From Datnioides undecimradiatus (taxonomy: Eukaryota > Chordata > Actinopteri > Lobotiformes > Datnioididae): DNA of 64,000 nt. Positions 34,301-47,265 of this stretch are shown here, piece after piece. Position 1 is the first letter of the stretch. Each line of letters opens with the position of its first letter. Made by a program: the position numbers and the translations under genes. The DNA is taken from the NCBI GenBank assembly GCA_008933995.1, contig WARS01000015.1:1083501-1147500 (forward strand). The letters run 5' to 3'. Under the pieces are notes generated by a model, which was not told the DNA's origin, did not search any database, and worked only from the letters and a program-made list of their open reading frames with translations.

Positions 34301-35934
34301 CTTCTATAACTTGTTCTCCTTCCCTCGCTGCTCTCCCTATCCTAACTCTCTATACCCGTTTGCCTCTCCCTCTCTCCTTTGCTCTCGGTAGTGGAAACTT
34401 CAAAGACAACAAGATCTTCTGCAAAAGCCTGAAACTTCAAGCTCGTTGTTTGTTTTGACCCCGAAGCCCCTTGCTACAACCCTCCACCTCCAACTTGCAA
34501 GTCCTGCAAAATACATGAGGAAGAGAGAGCAAATCCAGAATTGCCTTTTTTTTTTTTTTTCCCGACCGCCTGCAACCCCCGCTCTACCATGTGCTACTGC
34601 TGTGTAACTTTTGTAGAAAGCAGCTCTGGCATATGGCACCGCATCTACTACAATGACCTCGCAAAACTGATGACAGAGTACAATAAGTTTCTTGTGAGGC
34701 ACAGGAGTATAAACTTTTTAAATACATTTTATACATTCCACTCAGAAAATGAAAATGAAAATCAATACCGCAAAAACGTGCACACACACACACGCACACA
34801 CACAGTAAGCAGGCGCACACGTTTACGCTTTCACACCGACTCATCTGGCTTGGCCTCTGTAGGTGTCTGGGTTGCGGATTGGAGTTCTGATTTCGTTTTG
34901 AGGAGTACAAAAGGGCTTTATTTATTGGCAGGTTGCTGCCTGAAGCCAGGCTCAGATCTGTCATAACAGGGAAATAAAGACAATAAAAACCTTATAGGAG
35001 AGTAAAAACTATAATGCTAACATTTACCTTAGAAGAAAGAAAGAAAAATTACCAAAATTTACCAAAGAAAAATCAAAAGAGGCCACTCGAGTTTATAATA
35101 TTCTCTTGTCATCTCGCAGAACAATTATGCCTTATGCCTGGATCAGTACAATGTGGTTGACCTTGGAAGATGTATTGAGGTGTAAAACATGACCTGCTAT
35201 TCACAGGCACGATTTCTCCCACTGTGTCTGATTACTACATAAAGAATCACTTGTTATACCCTGAATCTCAAACTGTGAGGATTATTCTGGTCCAATGCAA
35301 TGACGGTAAAGATAAAAAAAAAAATAAATAAAAAAAAAATAAAATGGTTCTATGAAATTGCATTTATTATGTTGTTAACCTGTCATCAAAACACCATCGC
35401 TATTGCTCTCGTGATTACTGTCAATTTTAGTGCTTATCCAAGTCAGAGATTCTGTTCTGCAAAATGATTAATCTATGTTCATGTCAGAGGGCTTAATTGT
35501 TTATTTGTGTAGTCTACTCTGTTAGCGTATGTGTGTGCGTGCGTGCATATGGCTGCGTGTGCTCTGTGTTTAGCAGTTCTGCCCTCTAATAGTTGAGACA
35601 TCTATAGCATCCACAGCAAGGCCAGGGGAGCAAGGGAGCAATCCATAGGCCTGCGTAGCCATGGCAACTAAACAAGGAATAGGCTAGATGTCAGGCGAGC
35701 ATGGCTAAATTACCCATTAGAGAAAGCAGGAAGGGGAGAGAGGGAATACTGGTCAGGGCACAAGAGGCTAATGGGGAGATAAGATGGCCAACATATAGAC
35801 TATACACACACACACACACACAACGATGGGAAAACAGATAGGGGTTGTCACATAAAGGTGCCGGCGCAAACACACACTGAAATAGGAAAACACAATTAAA
35901 TATGTTCAAACTCTAAGAAACAGACATACAAACA

Positions 35935-35935
35935 C

Positions 35936-35977
<42 letters not shown>

Positions 35978-35978
35978 C
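35935..35978. repeat. (AT)n microsatellite
   Basis: About 21 AT units with one GT interruption. It is self-complementary and able to extrude a cruciform, and an AC tract follows at 36060-36083. Confidence 0.93.
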
Positions 35979-36222
35979 AGTGCAATAACCCATTCAGACG
36001 TATGCTGATGTGTGTGCACACATCAGGTAAAAACGCACAGGCGCACACACACGTCTGCGCACACACACACACACACACACACAAGCATACAAAGGGCACA
36101 AAGGGAAGACAAAATGGTTTTAATAAAGACGCCCTCTTGGAGAGGTTGCTTGTGAATGTGAGGGAGATGTATTTATAGGAATCCTCCTGTGAGATCCTCT
36201 CGGCTCAACCTCACGTTTGTGC

Positions 36223-36224
<2 letters not shown>

Positions 36225-36256
<32 letters not shown>
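36225..36256. repeat. (GA)n microsatellite
   Basis: About 16 GA units. Confidence 0.93.
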
Positions 36257-36260
<4 letters not shown>

Positions 36261-38738
36261 GTTATTGCCTGTTTCTTCATCCTAATCCTTGATGCATGGC
36301 CTACTCCTTGAGTCTATACTAATGAATAAAAGAATAAAGAAAGAATCAGTGTAAGTATCTAAACCATTGCAGGAATGAGAAGGTAAAAGGGGATTGGCCT
36401 GGTGGTTCATTCCTGCTGTGCACAAATATGCATGCACACACGCAAGCACGCATGCACACACACACGCGCACACACACACACACACCTTTAAGCATCCAAA
36501 AACCCTAACATACTCATACTGAGAGCCTGAGCCTGCATAGACACGCTTACACACGCACAAAACAAGTCACATGCACACACTGACACACAACCCCTCCACA
36601 CACAGAGTCAGGCAGGCAGGCTTCTCCTGACTTTAATGCTGCACATTCATTTGCATGCGCCATAATTAGCGTCAGGCACACAGAGGCTGGTCCTGGGGGA
36701 GCTCTGTGATAACCGCTTCCCCTTCTATTAGGGCTCTCATTCCAAGAGTGTCAGACATTGCACATCTTCATTGAGGGGCCTGCAGCACATTGGCTCAGTG
36801 GAGCCTCTGCTGCTGTAGCTACTGCTGGAGCATGCAGGAGGAGAGGCAAGACAGTGGATACAAGGGGGCTGGAGAAAAGGTGGAGGATGCTAGACACAGT
36901 GGAGTGGTGGGGAGAGGGGAGGAGGAGACAAAACGAGGACCGAGAGATGTAAAAGAATGAAAAGGAGTGAGGTGATAAGTTTGGAAGACAAAGAGGAAGA
37001 AGGAAAGAGAGACAAAGAGAGGTAGTGCACGGAAAAGGCGGTTGCACATTGTGCAGCAGACAGACAGAGAGACAGGCTGGACAGAGGTAATGAATGCAGT
37101 TATTAAATTGTTTCAGCTGCAAAGAGGTCTATTCTTATGCCATTATAAAGGGAACAATTTATCCCCACTGATCGGCCCTGTCTCCTTTCTCCTCGCTCAC
37201 TTTGATCTGCCAGCATATTGCCTTGATGTGTCCTATTCAATAGCGAATCTGGGGCAATTTTAATGCTTTTGTACCTCGCCACCGCTCCACTTCTCCCTCC
37301 CTGTTTAAAAATAGCTGTTAATTATAAGTGCAGTTTAAATGTCTCTAGTGACCCAGAAATGCAGGTTGGAGTGAGAAGAAGGGATTGAGCATCTCCAAGT
37401 TTAAAAAGAGCGAGACACTATTTCTTTCCCTCTTTATCATGCTTTCTTCAATCTCTCCTTTCTCCTCTCACCCCCCTCCCACTTCTTTGTCTTCTCCATT
37501 CACCTCCCCTTTCGATTCCGCTTCTCCATTCCTTTAGCGCTCCTCCACATTTCTTTTTCTCAATCTCTTGCTATCTCTTTCTCCTCTGTGGCGTTTCTTT
37601 GGCTCGGTGGGAGTGAGCAGGGCTTGAGGATAGGGGATTGAGTTCTTTCTCTCCAACACACGAGAGAACTGCAGCGAGACATCGGAGACCATGGCTGTGA
37701 AACCGCTTCAGTCTGCAGATTGTATGTGCGTCACACCGAGTCTTTGTATCTCTCTCCTCAACTTCCTCCTCTTATGCAGCCGCAGGAGTGGGATGTTGAA
37801 AGGAAAGGCATGTGAAGGTGCGCTAGGTAGCGCAGTATGAGGCAGAGGCACAGAGTATACCTGTGGGGAAGAGAAAGGGGCTGTGCAGGGACCTGAGGTG
37901 TGCACCTGGGGGGTGCAGCGTTATAAATAAAGCATTAGCCTCTTGAAGGGAACTGAGATGTGAGGGGCTGTCTCCGCAGCTCTCTTTTCCCCACTAACTC
38001 TTACTAACAGTTAACCCGCAGGCATGTACATGTGCTCCTTTCATCGCCGAGGAGGTACATGTAAGAGTACAAAAAAAAAATCACTATGGGGTAAACTGTG
38101 GGACTCCTGTGTCAAAATATGAGCACCCCTTTTTTTTTTTTATTGAGAGGTCCGAGATAAACTTTCATCACATCAGAAGAGGAAAGATGCACAGATAGAC
38201 TGAGTCATCTCCTTGTGGCTATTTGGTGGAACTGTGCAACACAGTTGTTAAAGTTGAAAAAGTCCCTAACATATTGTCAAGTAACAGAAAAAGTTAGTAC
38301 CAAGATGTGCCAGTTAAAAAAAAATAAAAAAATCAAAAAACATATCTGATACTCAGAATCTTAAAGGGGGTAACTCAAGGTGCATGTTACTTCCACAACG
38401 AGGCCTCATCTCCTTTTATGCATTATGGTATGAATAGAAAAGTAATTAGGTGGTATAATTCAGAATAAAACACGGCAACCACAGAAACATCTCACTTCCT
38501 GTACACCAACCTATCAACCACAGCATTAATATATCACATGAATGAATGAATGTGATTACAGAGTCAGTCAAGTCTCAAAGCCACACAGGATACTGGGCAG
38601 AGTACAGTCTTAAAGCCGTTTCTGCTTCGTCACGTAGCGGAAAGTTCAGGGGACACATTTAACATGCGCCCGATTCAGGTCCACAGTGTTGCTAGGACAA
38701 GGTTTGAGTTTCACGGTCTTACACCGTGTTCCTCTCAG

Positions 38739-38855
38739 TAATGTTCCACATTGCGCGGGCCACGCGCAGTGTTCTGTTCACCGGTGTGCTTGGCTTCGAC
38801 TCAGCGAGGGCCGGGAGACCTCGGGGCGCTTCAGCCGTCCCAGACTCAAGGGCAG
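38739..38855 (+). other. Weak candidate: plus-strand first coding exon
   Basis: A gtgttcctctcag acceptor is followed two bases later by an ATG with G at -3. The frame reads MFHIARATRSVLFTGVLGF, then a run rich in R, A, G and S, to a GGCAG|GTTTGT site. The Arg-rich, acid-poor start resembles a mitochondrial leader. All three frames are open in this GC-rich patch, the donor is weak, and unspliced reading stops after two more codons, so this may be chance. Confidence 0.15.
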
Positions 38856-41800
38856 GTTTGTGATCACTGCACCGTCTGCAGCACGTCAGACTGTTCGGTG
38901 ACTTGCACAATAAATCAGCTTGACAACGCCGGTTGCGAATAAAGGGTAACATGTTCTAATAATCAGACGTAGCGCATGGAATTGAGACCTTATTCTATCT
39001 TATATTGAGATTTATGCTCAGTTTATTGTTCACACAAATCCTGGTGCAAACAATGGCATGAAACTGATTAGCAACACTTGGGGAGAGAATATGAGAATAC
39101 TAAGGATATTGTGAAAATTGCTCTAAGCCAATTAACTACTCTGCTCCCCACTAATACTCTTATCTCATGTTCTTTCCTCCCTTTTCTCAAGGTGTACGTG
39201 CCTCAACCTGTCACTTACCATTTGAAATGCTACACAACTGTGTATTCTTTGACTGAAGAAAGTAATAAGGCAAATTTCTCTCTCTTTCGTATCACTTGCT
39301 AATCCTGGGAGCACCAGAACACCTACGGACTCATTCCACTCATTACAGTTTTATTGTACTTCCATACGGCTTCTGTCATGCCTTGTTTGTGAAATGCAGC
39401 TGTAACAAAATGTCTATGGGAGCACGGTGTAGCCCGCGCTACTGGCATCACCTCTCTGAGTATCCGCTGGCCCCTCACATAATGACATAATGTATGTCTC
39501 CATCAGTATCCGTGGTCTGACCTGAAATTGGAAATATGTACGGGCGGTGACCGAGCAGTGCTGAAACAAGCACTCGGTGCGGGTTCACTCACTCAAGGCG
39601 GGCGGTCACTTGATAGATAAATGAGAACCGTGTATCGGTCGGTCCGCAGCCGTGGCGGCATTGACAGAACTCATAAAACAAAGCGTTAATGCTGTCCTTG
39701 GTATGGGAGGCATGACAGTAAATATAATGTTATCCAGCAGCAGTGTGAGAGGCATCTTTAAACATCAGCGTTGTCGGACTAAACCGCACAAATGGCGGCC
39801 GGTGAAAGCTGCTCTAATACTCCGCTGCAGTGCGAGCCAAAGGGTCCTGGCGTGCTGAAACACGAAACTATTAATCTCTCAAAAAGTAGTTGCTGTGCTA
39901 TTCTTGCTCATGTCTGAGGAAGACATATTGCAGCCGCACAAACAGATGTGTTGTTTTATTCGTCCATAAACATGTCGAGAGGACAGCGCTCGTAACTCAA
40001 GGGTCATCCGGACGCATGGGTTTTTGATAGTCTAATGGTCTAATAGTCAGAGTGTTAATTCTTCTATAAATGTCCATTGGGTTCATACGACAAGATTAAC
40101 ATGTCTGTTTTTCCAAAACACAAGGGCAGCACTCACTCTTTGTCTCTACAAGCGGGCCGCGGTGTGCGAAGCTAATGAGCGTGAATGTCTAAAGTCAGAT
40201 GTTATCGTTCGTCCCACGTGAAGGCAATCTCAATTTGGGATGAGGTGACTTAATTTTGACTGCATTCATTTAATAATTTAATAATCCCTTTATAATAGTC
40301 TTAATACTTGCATGTATCAAGTTTGTATACACGTATTTTGTCTACTTACTATGCAACATTCCTTTGCGTTGAGTAGACGAATTCATGACAACGCAGTTTT
40401 ATCACACAACTCAAGAAATGTCCCTGCGATCACAGAGAAACTGTATTTTACCTCAGAAATAAAAAAGAATAAATGATAAACAGGGGGAAAAGAGAAAAAA
40501 AAAAATAGATGAGCAAGGATGACAGTGTCGAGATGGGAGTAAGAGATGCGAGTTAATGACCTTGATAAGACCGGGGACACGGCGCGCCCGAGGAAAAGAC
40601 GTGATGTGTTGCCGTGACAGCGGTGTAGTAGTGCCGGTGACAAGAGGAGATGAGGAGGCTGCACTTCTTGGCTGGTGTTGCACATTAGTGTTGTTGTTAG
40701 CCGGGGGCATCAGGGGTGATTGTGTGTGTGTGAGTGTGTGTGTGCGCGCGCGAGCGTGTGCTTACAGAGCGAGGTACGAAGACATCCCGGTCGAGGCCTA
40801 GCATGGTGACAGGGGCTGATACCAATCTAATGAGATAAGAAACGTATGCAAATGAACCTGGCCACAGTTCACACTAATCAGCTTAACGCCCCGATAGATA
40901 TCAGCTATCTGTCGCATCGCGTGCACGCACACAGGCGGGAACACGTGCACGCAGGCTCTCAGAAGTTAAAACAATCAGCGAGAGGATTTGCCATGCCGCG
41001 TATAAACACACAGATGCACGCAAACAGGACTGCTCGACACGCGGTGCATTAAAAATCCCAAATTAATCACACCTGCGAGCTTTAAGGAATCTACACACAC
41101 ACACACACACACAGCATAGGTATGAAGTAAATGGGTGAATGGATGGCACTGTGTATGGGTCATTCAGTTCTTGGGGTCATGTCTTTGACAAGCTAAGGAC
41201 AAGGGGCCCCAGCAAAGGAATGCAAGATCCAGAATAGCTGAACGTAACAGGGTAATGTCTGGATAGAGCCTAACGGGCAGTGGGGAGAGACGTGTACACG
41301 ACACCGTTTTAAATTCAGTACTGCCAATCAGTGTTATTAGCTAACAGTGTGGATTTTACAGCATTTCTGGAAACTCCAAAACAAAACAGGAATTTATTTG
41401 CTCCTGCCCCGCGAAGCCAAATGGCATTTCTATATTTGCCAGGCGCGAGCTTGTTCCAAATAACATGTTTAATGTTTTCGGTCCGCTCAAAATGATACCT
41501 CCGCAAATGATACGGCAGCTCAGGGCAGAGTGTTATTTTAAATGGCGTGTGGTCACCAGACGGAGGGGAGAGGTCGTGCCTCAGCTGCACTCCTCAACAC
41601 ATCTCTCTGCAGCTATTATTATCTGTGGGAATCCAGGGCATCCTACATGGTCTGGGGGCAAAATGATGACTACCAGCAAAAGACTGGTCGTGGAATAACA
41701 CAGCTGCCTTTCATGCAGTCCGTCCGCTGACCTTTGCTGATGTACAAGCATGCACGTTAGAAATTCTTGCAATTCTGACTGCGTTTGCACGAGGGATCAA

Positions 41801-43908
41801 AATATTTTGCGTTTGTCATTGAAGAGGCTTGATGTAGAGACAAACTTGTTATGTAGCGCGTTACGCCCTGTCTTTCTCAATGTCACTCGATGAAGACACG
41901 ACATTGGTTCTTGCATAATCCCGAACCTTTATGCCAGCCAATTATGTAATGTGGACGCTTGGAAGTACTATGTGCTGCCGATAGATGCAAAAAATCAGTT
42001 CAGGAATAGCTGTTGACTGTCGCAAATCATATGGTTACGTCAAAAGCTGCAATTCAGCTCTGCACCTTTGAATTTTTCATATTTCTGCACGCCATGTCTT
42101 TGCACCTTCTCTCTCTTTTACTCATTCTGTCTCTGCCTCTTGGATCTCTCTCTGACATTTACCACTAAGCTACCTATTTCGGTCGACCTATTCATAAGCA
42201 AAGCTGGGCCAAGACATCTTTATGGAAATCACCGCTCTGGGTGTGTTGATTTGCAAAGGGCATGGGAGCTGTCGAGGCTAGCCTTACCCTCTTCTCGGGT
42301 TGTACAGGAAAAAAATAAAAAGCTGGAGATAGAGAGACAGACACTGACTTCCATAAAGACAGACAGTGACGTAGAGGAAGTGAAATAGAGAGCACCTTGC
42401 TATAACTATATTGGTTGGCTCCAGTATGTTGGCGCCCATCTTATCTGGCTAGAATCCCACACAGCATTCATCTAATGAAAACCTGGCTGGCTGGCTGGCC
42501 GGCTGGCTGTCTCATCAAGGCTCATTGCCAAAGGTTCCTCTCCCCTGCATCAAAGTCACTCTGCTTTAATGTAGCTTTTATCAATGGCCAAGTAAAAGCA
42601 AATAACTTCACTGGAAATTTGAAAGAAACCATAAAAAGAAATCCAAAGCAGAGATGAAGGGAGAAGACTAGTAATTCTTTAGGGGCACTCAGGTGGACTT
42701 ATTGTGGTAACAATCAAATCAGAGAGAGGATGTTTATTGTGCGCCCTCCGTTGTGTGTGCGCGCGCGACGCAGGCGCTGTTTTTCACACAAACACACCCA
42801 GGGACACACGGACGAATGCGCACACTCAGGCGGAGATGCAGACGTACATATAAAAAGGCATTAACTACCGCATATGGTACACACAGTACAAGTACGCTAC
42901 ATAGCCGTCACGCTTTGAAAAATCCCCAAGTGTCGCATTACAGTAGACTGCTAAAACTGTGTTGGCTGGTGATAGCTCAGAGACCACAGCCAGACTACAG
43001 TAGCAGCCAGTCCCCCAGTGGATGACTGGGCTCTGAATATGAGCTCAGTCACTGTAACAAGCCCCACTTAGTCACTGGCTCTATGGCGGGCTCTCTCTCC
43101 ACAGACCCTCTATGCAAACAGGCCACTTAAAAACACCATTACCGGGAGATTGCTCAAGCCTTAGAAAGCAGTTCTGAAGTGCTGTGTATGAGAGAGGATG
43201 AGAGGACAAACACAGGTTTGACAAAATGAGTGAGGGATAAAAAAAAAAATAAAAATGGAGTGTCGGGCTACGAAAAGAGGACGATATTGACACGACTGGG
43301 TATACTTTTAATTGGAGGCAAACACTAGATGCTCATTAGACGGAAGAGTGACAGCTGACACAACCAATCACTGCACGATTCTGCAGAAACGGTGGAAAGA
43401 AACAATGGAAATAAACTGAAAATAGCATTTATTTATTTTTTTTAATACAGTACTGAAATTTAAGCCGCCTTCGCCTGCCAAAACTCATTTTGTTAGAAGA
43501 CGAGGCACAACGTGTTTTCTTTCAAACGATCAGGCAAAATGTCCCCCGACTCCAAACCGGCTTCCATTTAAGAACAACACTGTTTGTGGGTTCATGAGGG
43601 AAAGACTTAAGATAAGTCACACGCTGACCCATAATGTCCTATCTTCACCCCAATACTCCCTCCCTCCCGGTCTCACCCTCCACTGCTACCTCCCCCACCC
43701 ATCTGTCTCTCATCCCTCTCACCCTCTTCCCATTTCTCCCATTCCTCGCTCACCCCTTTCCCATCTTTCTCTCATCTCTCTCTCGTCCAGCCTCTCATCA
43801 CTTGTTCATAACTTCACAGCAGTCGTTAGGCAGAGTCACAGTTTCCATCAAAGCGACCAAGAATGGATATTTTTAGGCAGGGGCTTGCTTTGAGCAGCCT
43901 TTCCACAG

Positions 43909-43961
43909 AGAATAAACCATGTCCAAACATTAATGCCATGTTACACAGAAAAGGGCATGAG
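43909..43961 (+). other. Weak candidate exon (53 nt)
   Basis: The flanks gcagcctttccacag and ATGAG|GTAAGTCTC are both near consensus. Two frames are open (one reads RINHVQTLMPCYTEKGM). There is no recognisable peptide and no partner exon, so it could belong to a non-coding transcript. Confidence 0.2.
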
Positions 43962-46240
43962 GTAAGTCTCTGCCTTTTCTCCCTCCCTGCTCTCTTTTTC
44001 TTTCCCGGGGGTTAGCTCCACCATGACTGCACGGTAACTATACGGGCGTACCCCCCGCCGTCTTCGCTGCCCCCTCGCTGTCCTCTGGATCTGTGTCAAG
44101 CGAGGGAGCAGATTGGGAGTGGGCATGGGTGTATGCCAAAGTATTCTGGGAAGGGCTCCAAAGAACATATTTGTTGAGTGGGGAAGAGAGCGGAAATGGC
44201 CTGGTGTCTGAGGGGAGGCACGGCTGAGAAAGTTGCGTGAGGCAAGGGTGAGAGACAAAGAGCGAGGTGGGAAGTGGAGTCACCGCGTGCAAACCGAGAT
44301 GGTCGGTGGAATGGGGAAAGTGGGAAAGAACGAGAAAGAGGACTGACTCATCACTTGTGAAACGTTTAGGATACAACTGATCTGCAAAACCTGACAAACT
44401 AGCTTTCTAACCTGAGGGTCGGGACCTCAGATAAGATCCAATGTTTCATAGATAGTGATGCGTGTAACATCCATCTAAATATGAAAGCTAATAAGTTTGA
44501 TATATTCGTCTCTACGGTCTATCAGCTCTAATTTAATCATGGAAAGTAACTCCAGAAATCACGAGATCAAAAAATAGAGTCACGGGCCAAAGAAAAGTCC
44601 ACAAAACAATAATGCCGGATAATAAACGCCACAAAGGTCTCAGACTTTATGGCGTTAGGCTTAGACGTTAGTCTGCACTGACGCATGTCACGAGTTGCAA
44701 GTAGATATGCAAAGCAGGGAGAAAGCGTGTTAGCATGGTGAGCTAGCAATAAACATTCTTACTGTCTGCACTGAAGTCAGGTTCAGCTAAAGGAGAAATG
44801 TGTGTATTGCCACAAAACCTTTGGCTCACTGGCTAGTAAGGGTTATACTGCGTTGTTGTGTGTTGGTGAGCTGTTGTGCCAGGTTCTGCGCTGGTGTACT
44901 GTCCTTGCTGTGTCCTTCTAGTTCTTCAGACCTCAGTTTTAGGCCCATGCAGAACGCTATTGTAAATACTTGTTGCTCCATGAGATCAATGAAATATGTT
45001 GCTAGGCAATTCACAGTTTTACTAACAATATACATCTTATTTACAACAAAAAGTAGTATACTTTCAATTAAAATGCTGTTTTTTAATCATTTTCGATTGG
45101 TAGGGTATGGACGACATATCAGGGCTTCTGTAATAGTAGCAGCATGTCTGTGACTCTCACACAACATGTGCACCGTCCGCACTAACCACCTGTTGATATG
45201 CTGTGTGTGTGTGTGTGTGTGTGTGCTCCATGTTATAGGGCTGGCCTGTGACATGCCATACTTCAGTGCCAGGGGTTTTGTAGGGTTAGTGCTATTTCAC
45301 ACACCTCCTGGAAAATGAGTGACCCTGGAACAAAACACACCGCCTGCGACAGCGTGGCCTTTGGACGCATTTTCTTTCGCAACAACGGATCGTTGCTGCT
45401 CTTTTAAAAACAAACACTGACGGTAAATATGTATTTGTTTTTTTAGCTTTTGGCCTGAGATTTAGTTTCATAACTATGCTCCTGGCCAACTGAAGCTAAT
45501 CCAAGCTCTGCAGGATCATGAGATACTGTGATTTAACTCCTGAATAGTTATTAAAAAATGTCCAAAGCAAGCATGTTTTCATTTTAGTCCTTTTTCAGAT
45601 TTGACTCTGGCCTGCTTGTTACAAAGAGGCTGAAAGGCTGAGGTGGAGGAGGTGTCCTACACAGCCCACAGTGACCTCTGAAGATGACAGTGAAATGGCT
45701 TACCTACTTGACAAATGCCATCATGTGAAAACTATGTTTCAGCTCCACATTTCCTCACACTGCTGCAGCTAAACTCTGAACGGGATGTGTGTTCGCACAC
45801 CTCGCAAGGTCAGAGAAGCAACATCAAACAGATTGTCGAGTCCTTGTGGGATCGGGCTTTCTTTGGCTGTCTTTTGTCTTCCTTTTGTCACGCGCGCACA
45901 CTCGCTTGAAAAGGCCCGATGAACGTGCCCACATAGGTGCACAAATATAACACAGAGTCATATACAGACAAACATAGACAAGACTCATAAACGCCCTCAC
46001 ACACAATTGAATGTGTTAAAAAGTGGCATACGCACACATATAACCCCACATCACACACATGCACATACCATGTGCACTGGCTGGCATGCGGGGGTCATGC
46101 ATAGCACATAAACTGGAAGCGGCACCTTCATGTAAATTCTTCCCTCTTGACAACTGAGCATTCTCATAAGCTCCAGTAGTCAGCTGTCTACTGCATTCTC
46201 CAAGGGGCAGGCATGACATTATGTTAATTTAGGGGGCCTC

Positions 46241-46244
<4 letters not shown>

Positions 46245-46279
<35 letters not shown>
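46245..46279. repeat. (GT)n microsatellite
   Basis: About 17 GT units. It supplies the poly-(TH) end of a long spurious minus-strand frame. Confidence 0.94.
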
Positions 46280-46281
<2 letters not shown>

Positions 46282-47039
46282 TGACTTTGTGCAAGTGTGG
46301 TGCCAAGACGCACGCGTGTTTTAAGGGTAACGTTGTGCGCCGATACGCGCTAAAAGGACAGCGCGGGAAATGTGAAATAAAATATACGCTAACTGTATGA
46401 ATAATGCCGGAGCGCAGAAGTCGATTCGTGAATTGATATCCAATTACGCGTCTGTGCCGTTGTCTTTGCGAAGATGAGGGCGTCTTCATCTGTCTGTACC
46501 GCTGCACTCCCCAGTGTGGGGCTACAAATAGATGTGCAAAGTGGCTCAATCCCCGTTGAATGTTTGTCCAGGGAGGTGGATTATAGCAAACAGACATCTC
46601 CGTGCAGCAGTGCAGGGCCTGATACCCCTGTAAGCCTGGCATTTCCTGGCCTACGAGAGCCATAATTAAGAGGGTACTGGGCGGCATCAGAGCCTGAATC
46701 CCCCAGACCTTTATGTGGCTTTTGTTCAGCCGGGGAGACAAGAGGCTATAGGATGAGATAACAGTAACAAGTCCACGACGAAGAGAAAAGCAAACACAGA
46801 CCTGCACGTAGCTCATAAACGATAGGAGTTCTCGAAATAAAACGGCATTTTAGCACGCAGCGGGCTGTGACGAGATGTCGATGGACACGGCTTACAGAAC
46901 ACACACCTGCCAGTGCAAACCCGCACACCGGCGAGGGGTTTCTGACACGCCTCTGGCCTTCTTACTCCCCCAAACTCCACTTCTTACCCTTTTCTTTGAA
47001 CGCTGACTCATACCGAGAGACATACAGTGCCTTACAAGG

Positions 47040-47180
47040 AGCAGCCCGGGGGAGGGCAACAATTAGTCTGTTGGTAAACAAGTCCGTCAGTTACAACCCA
47101 CCGTCCCCGCCTCTGTGCTTAGATCGCCCCGCCCAGCCCAGGAGGGGGTGCTTTGTAAGAGAAGGTGGAGAGTGTCAGAC
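47040..47180 (+). promoter_or_regulatory. Candidate GC-box promoter
   Basis: The segment holds a forkhead-type GTAAACA at 47075-47081, a CCCCGCCTC element near 47105, and a consensus Sp1-type GCCCCGCCC at 47126-47134. It lies just upstream of an untranslated-looking exon with a consensus donor. It is TATA-less and more GC-rich than its surroundings. The motifs are seen directly; promoter activity is inferred. Confidence 0.35.
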
Positions 47181-47259
47181 CACTTGAGCTCCACTTCAGA
47201 GCGCACAGAGAGAGAGAGAGAGAGAGAGGGAGAGCAGTAGGACTCCACTCCCCGAACTT
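47181..47259 (+). ncRNA. Candidate non-coding first exon (5' UTR or lncRNA)
   Basis: The exon would run from around 47181 through a (GA)n tract (47206-47228) to CGAACTT|GTAAGTTACC, a near-perfect donor at 47260. It contains no ATG, as expected for a 5' untranslated exon. The start is not defined. The partner exon was not found; the segment at 55054-55133 is one possibility. Confidence 0.33.
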
Positions 47260-47265
47260 GTAAGT

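Larger units (their letters stand above)
31266..47039. other. Non-coding or undetected 5' region of the RCC1 gene
   Basis: I scanned for minus-strand exons that could precede exon a (ending one base into a codon, with a WG motif) and found none convincing. Simple repeats are frequent: GAAA/GA at 31268-31370, AC at 35803-35822, AT at 35935-35978, AC at 36060-36083, GA at 36225-36256, AC at about 36464-36484, CTGG near 42486-42508, GT at 45201-45225 and GT at 46245-46279. The stretch may be one large intron or intergenic. Confidence 0.5.

Noticed and set aside
37708..37880. Minus-strand terminal-exon-like frame after a ttctcttccccacag acceptor, and an opposite-strand ATG in a strong Kozak context at 37691
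   Set aside because: Neither gives a recognisable product or partner exon, and they contradict each other in strand.
46241..46816. 191-codon minus-strand open frame, the longest in the window
   Set aside because: It ends in poly-(TH) from a GT microsatellite, shows no domain or splice support, and one frame of this length is expected by chance in 64 kb on six frames.
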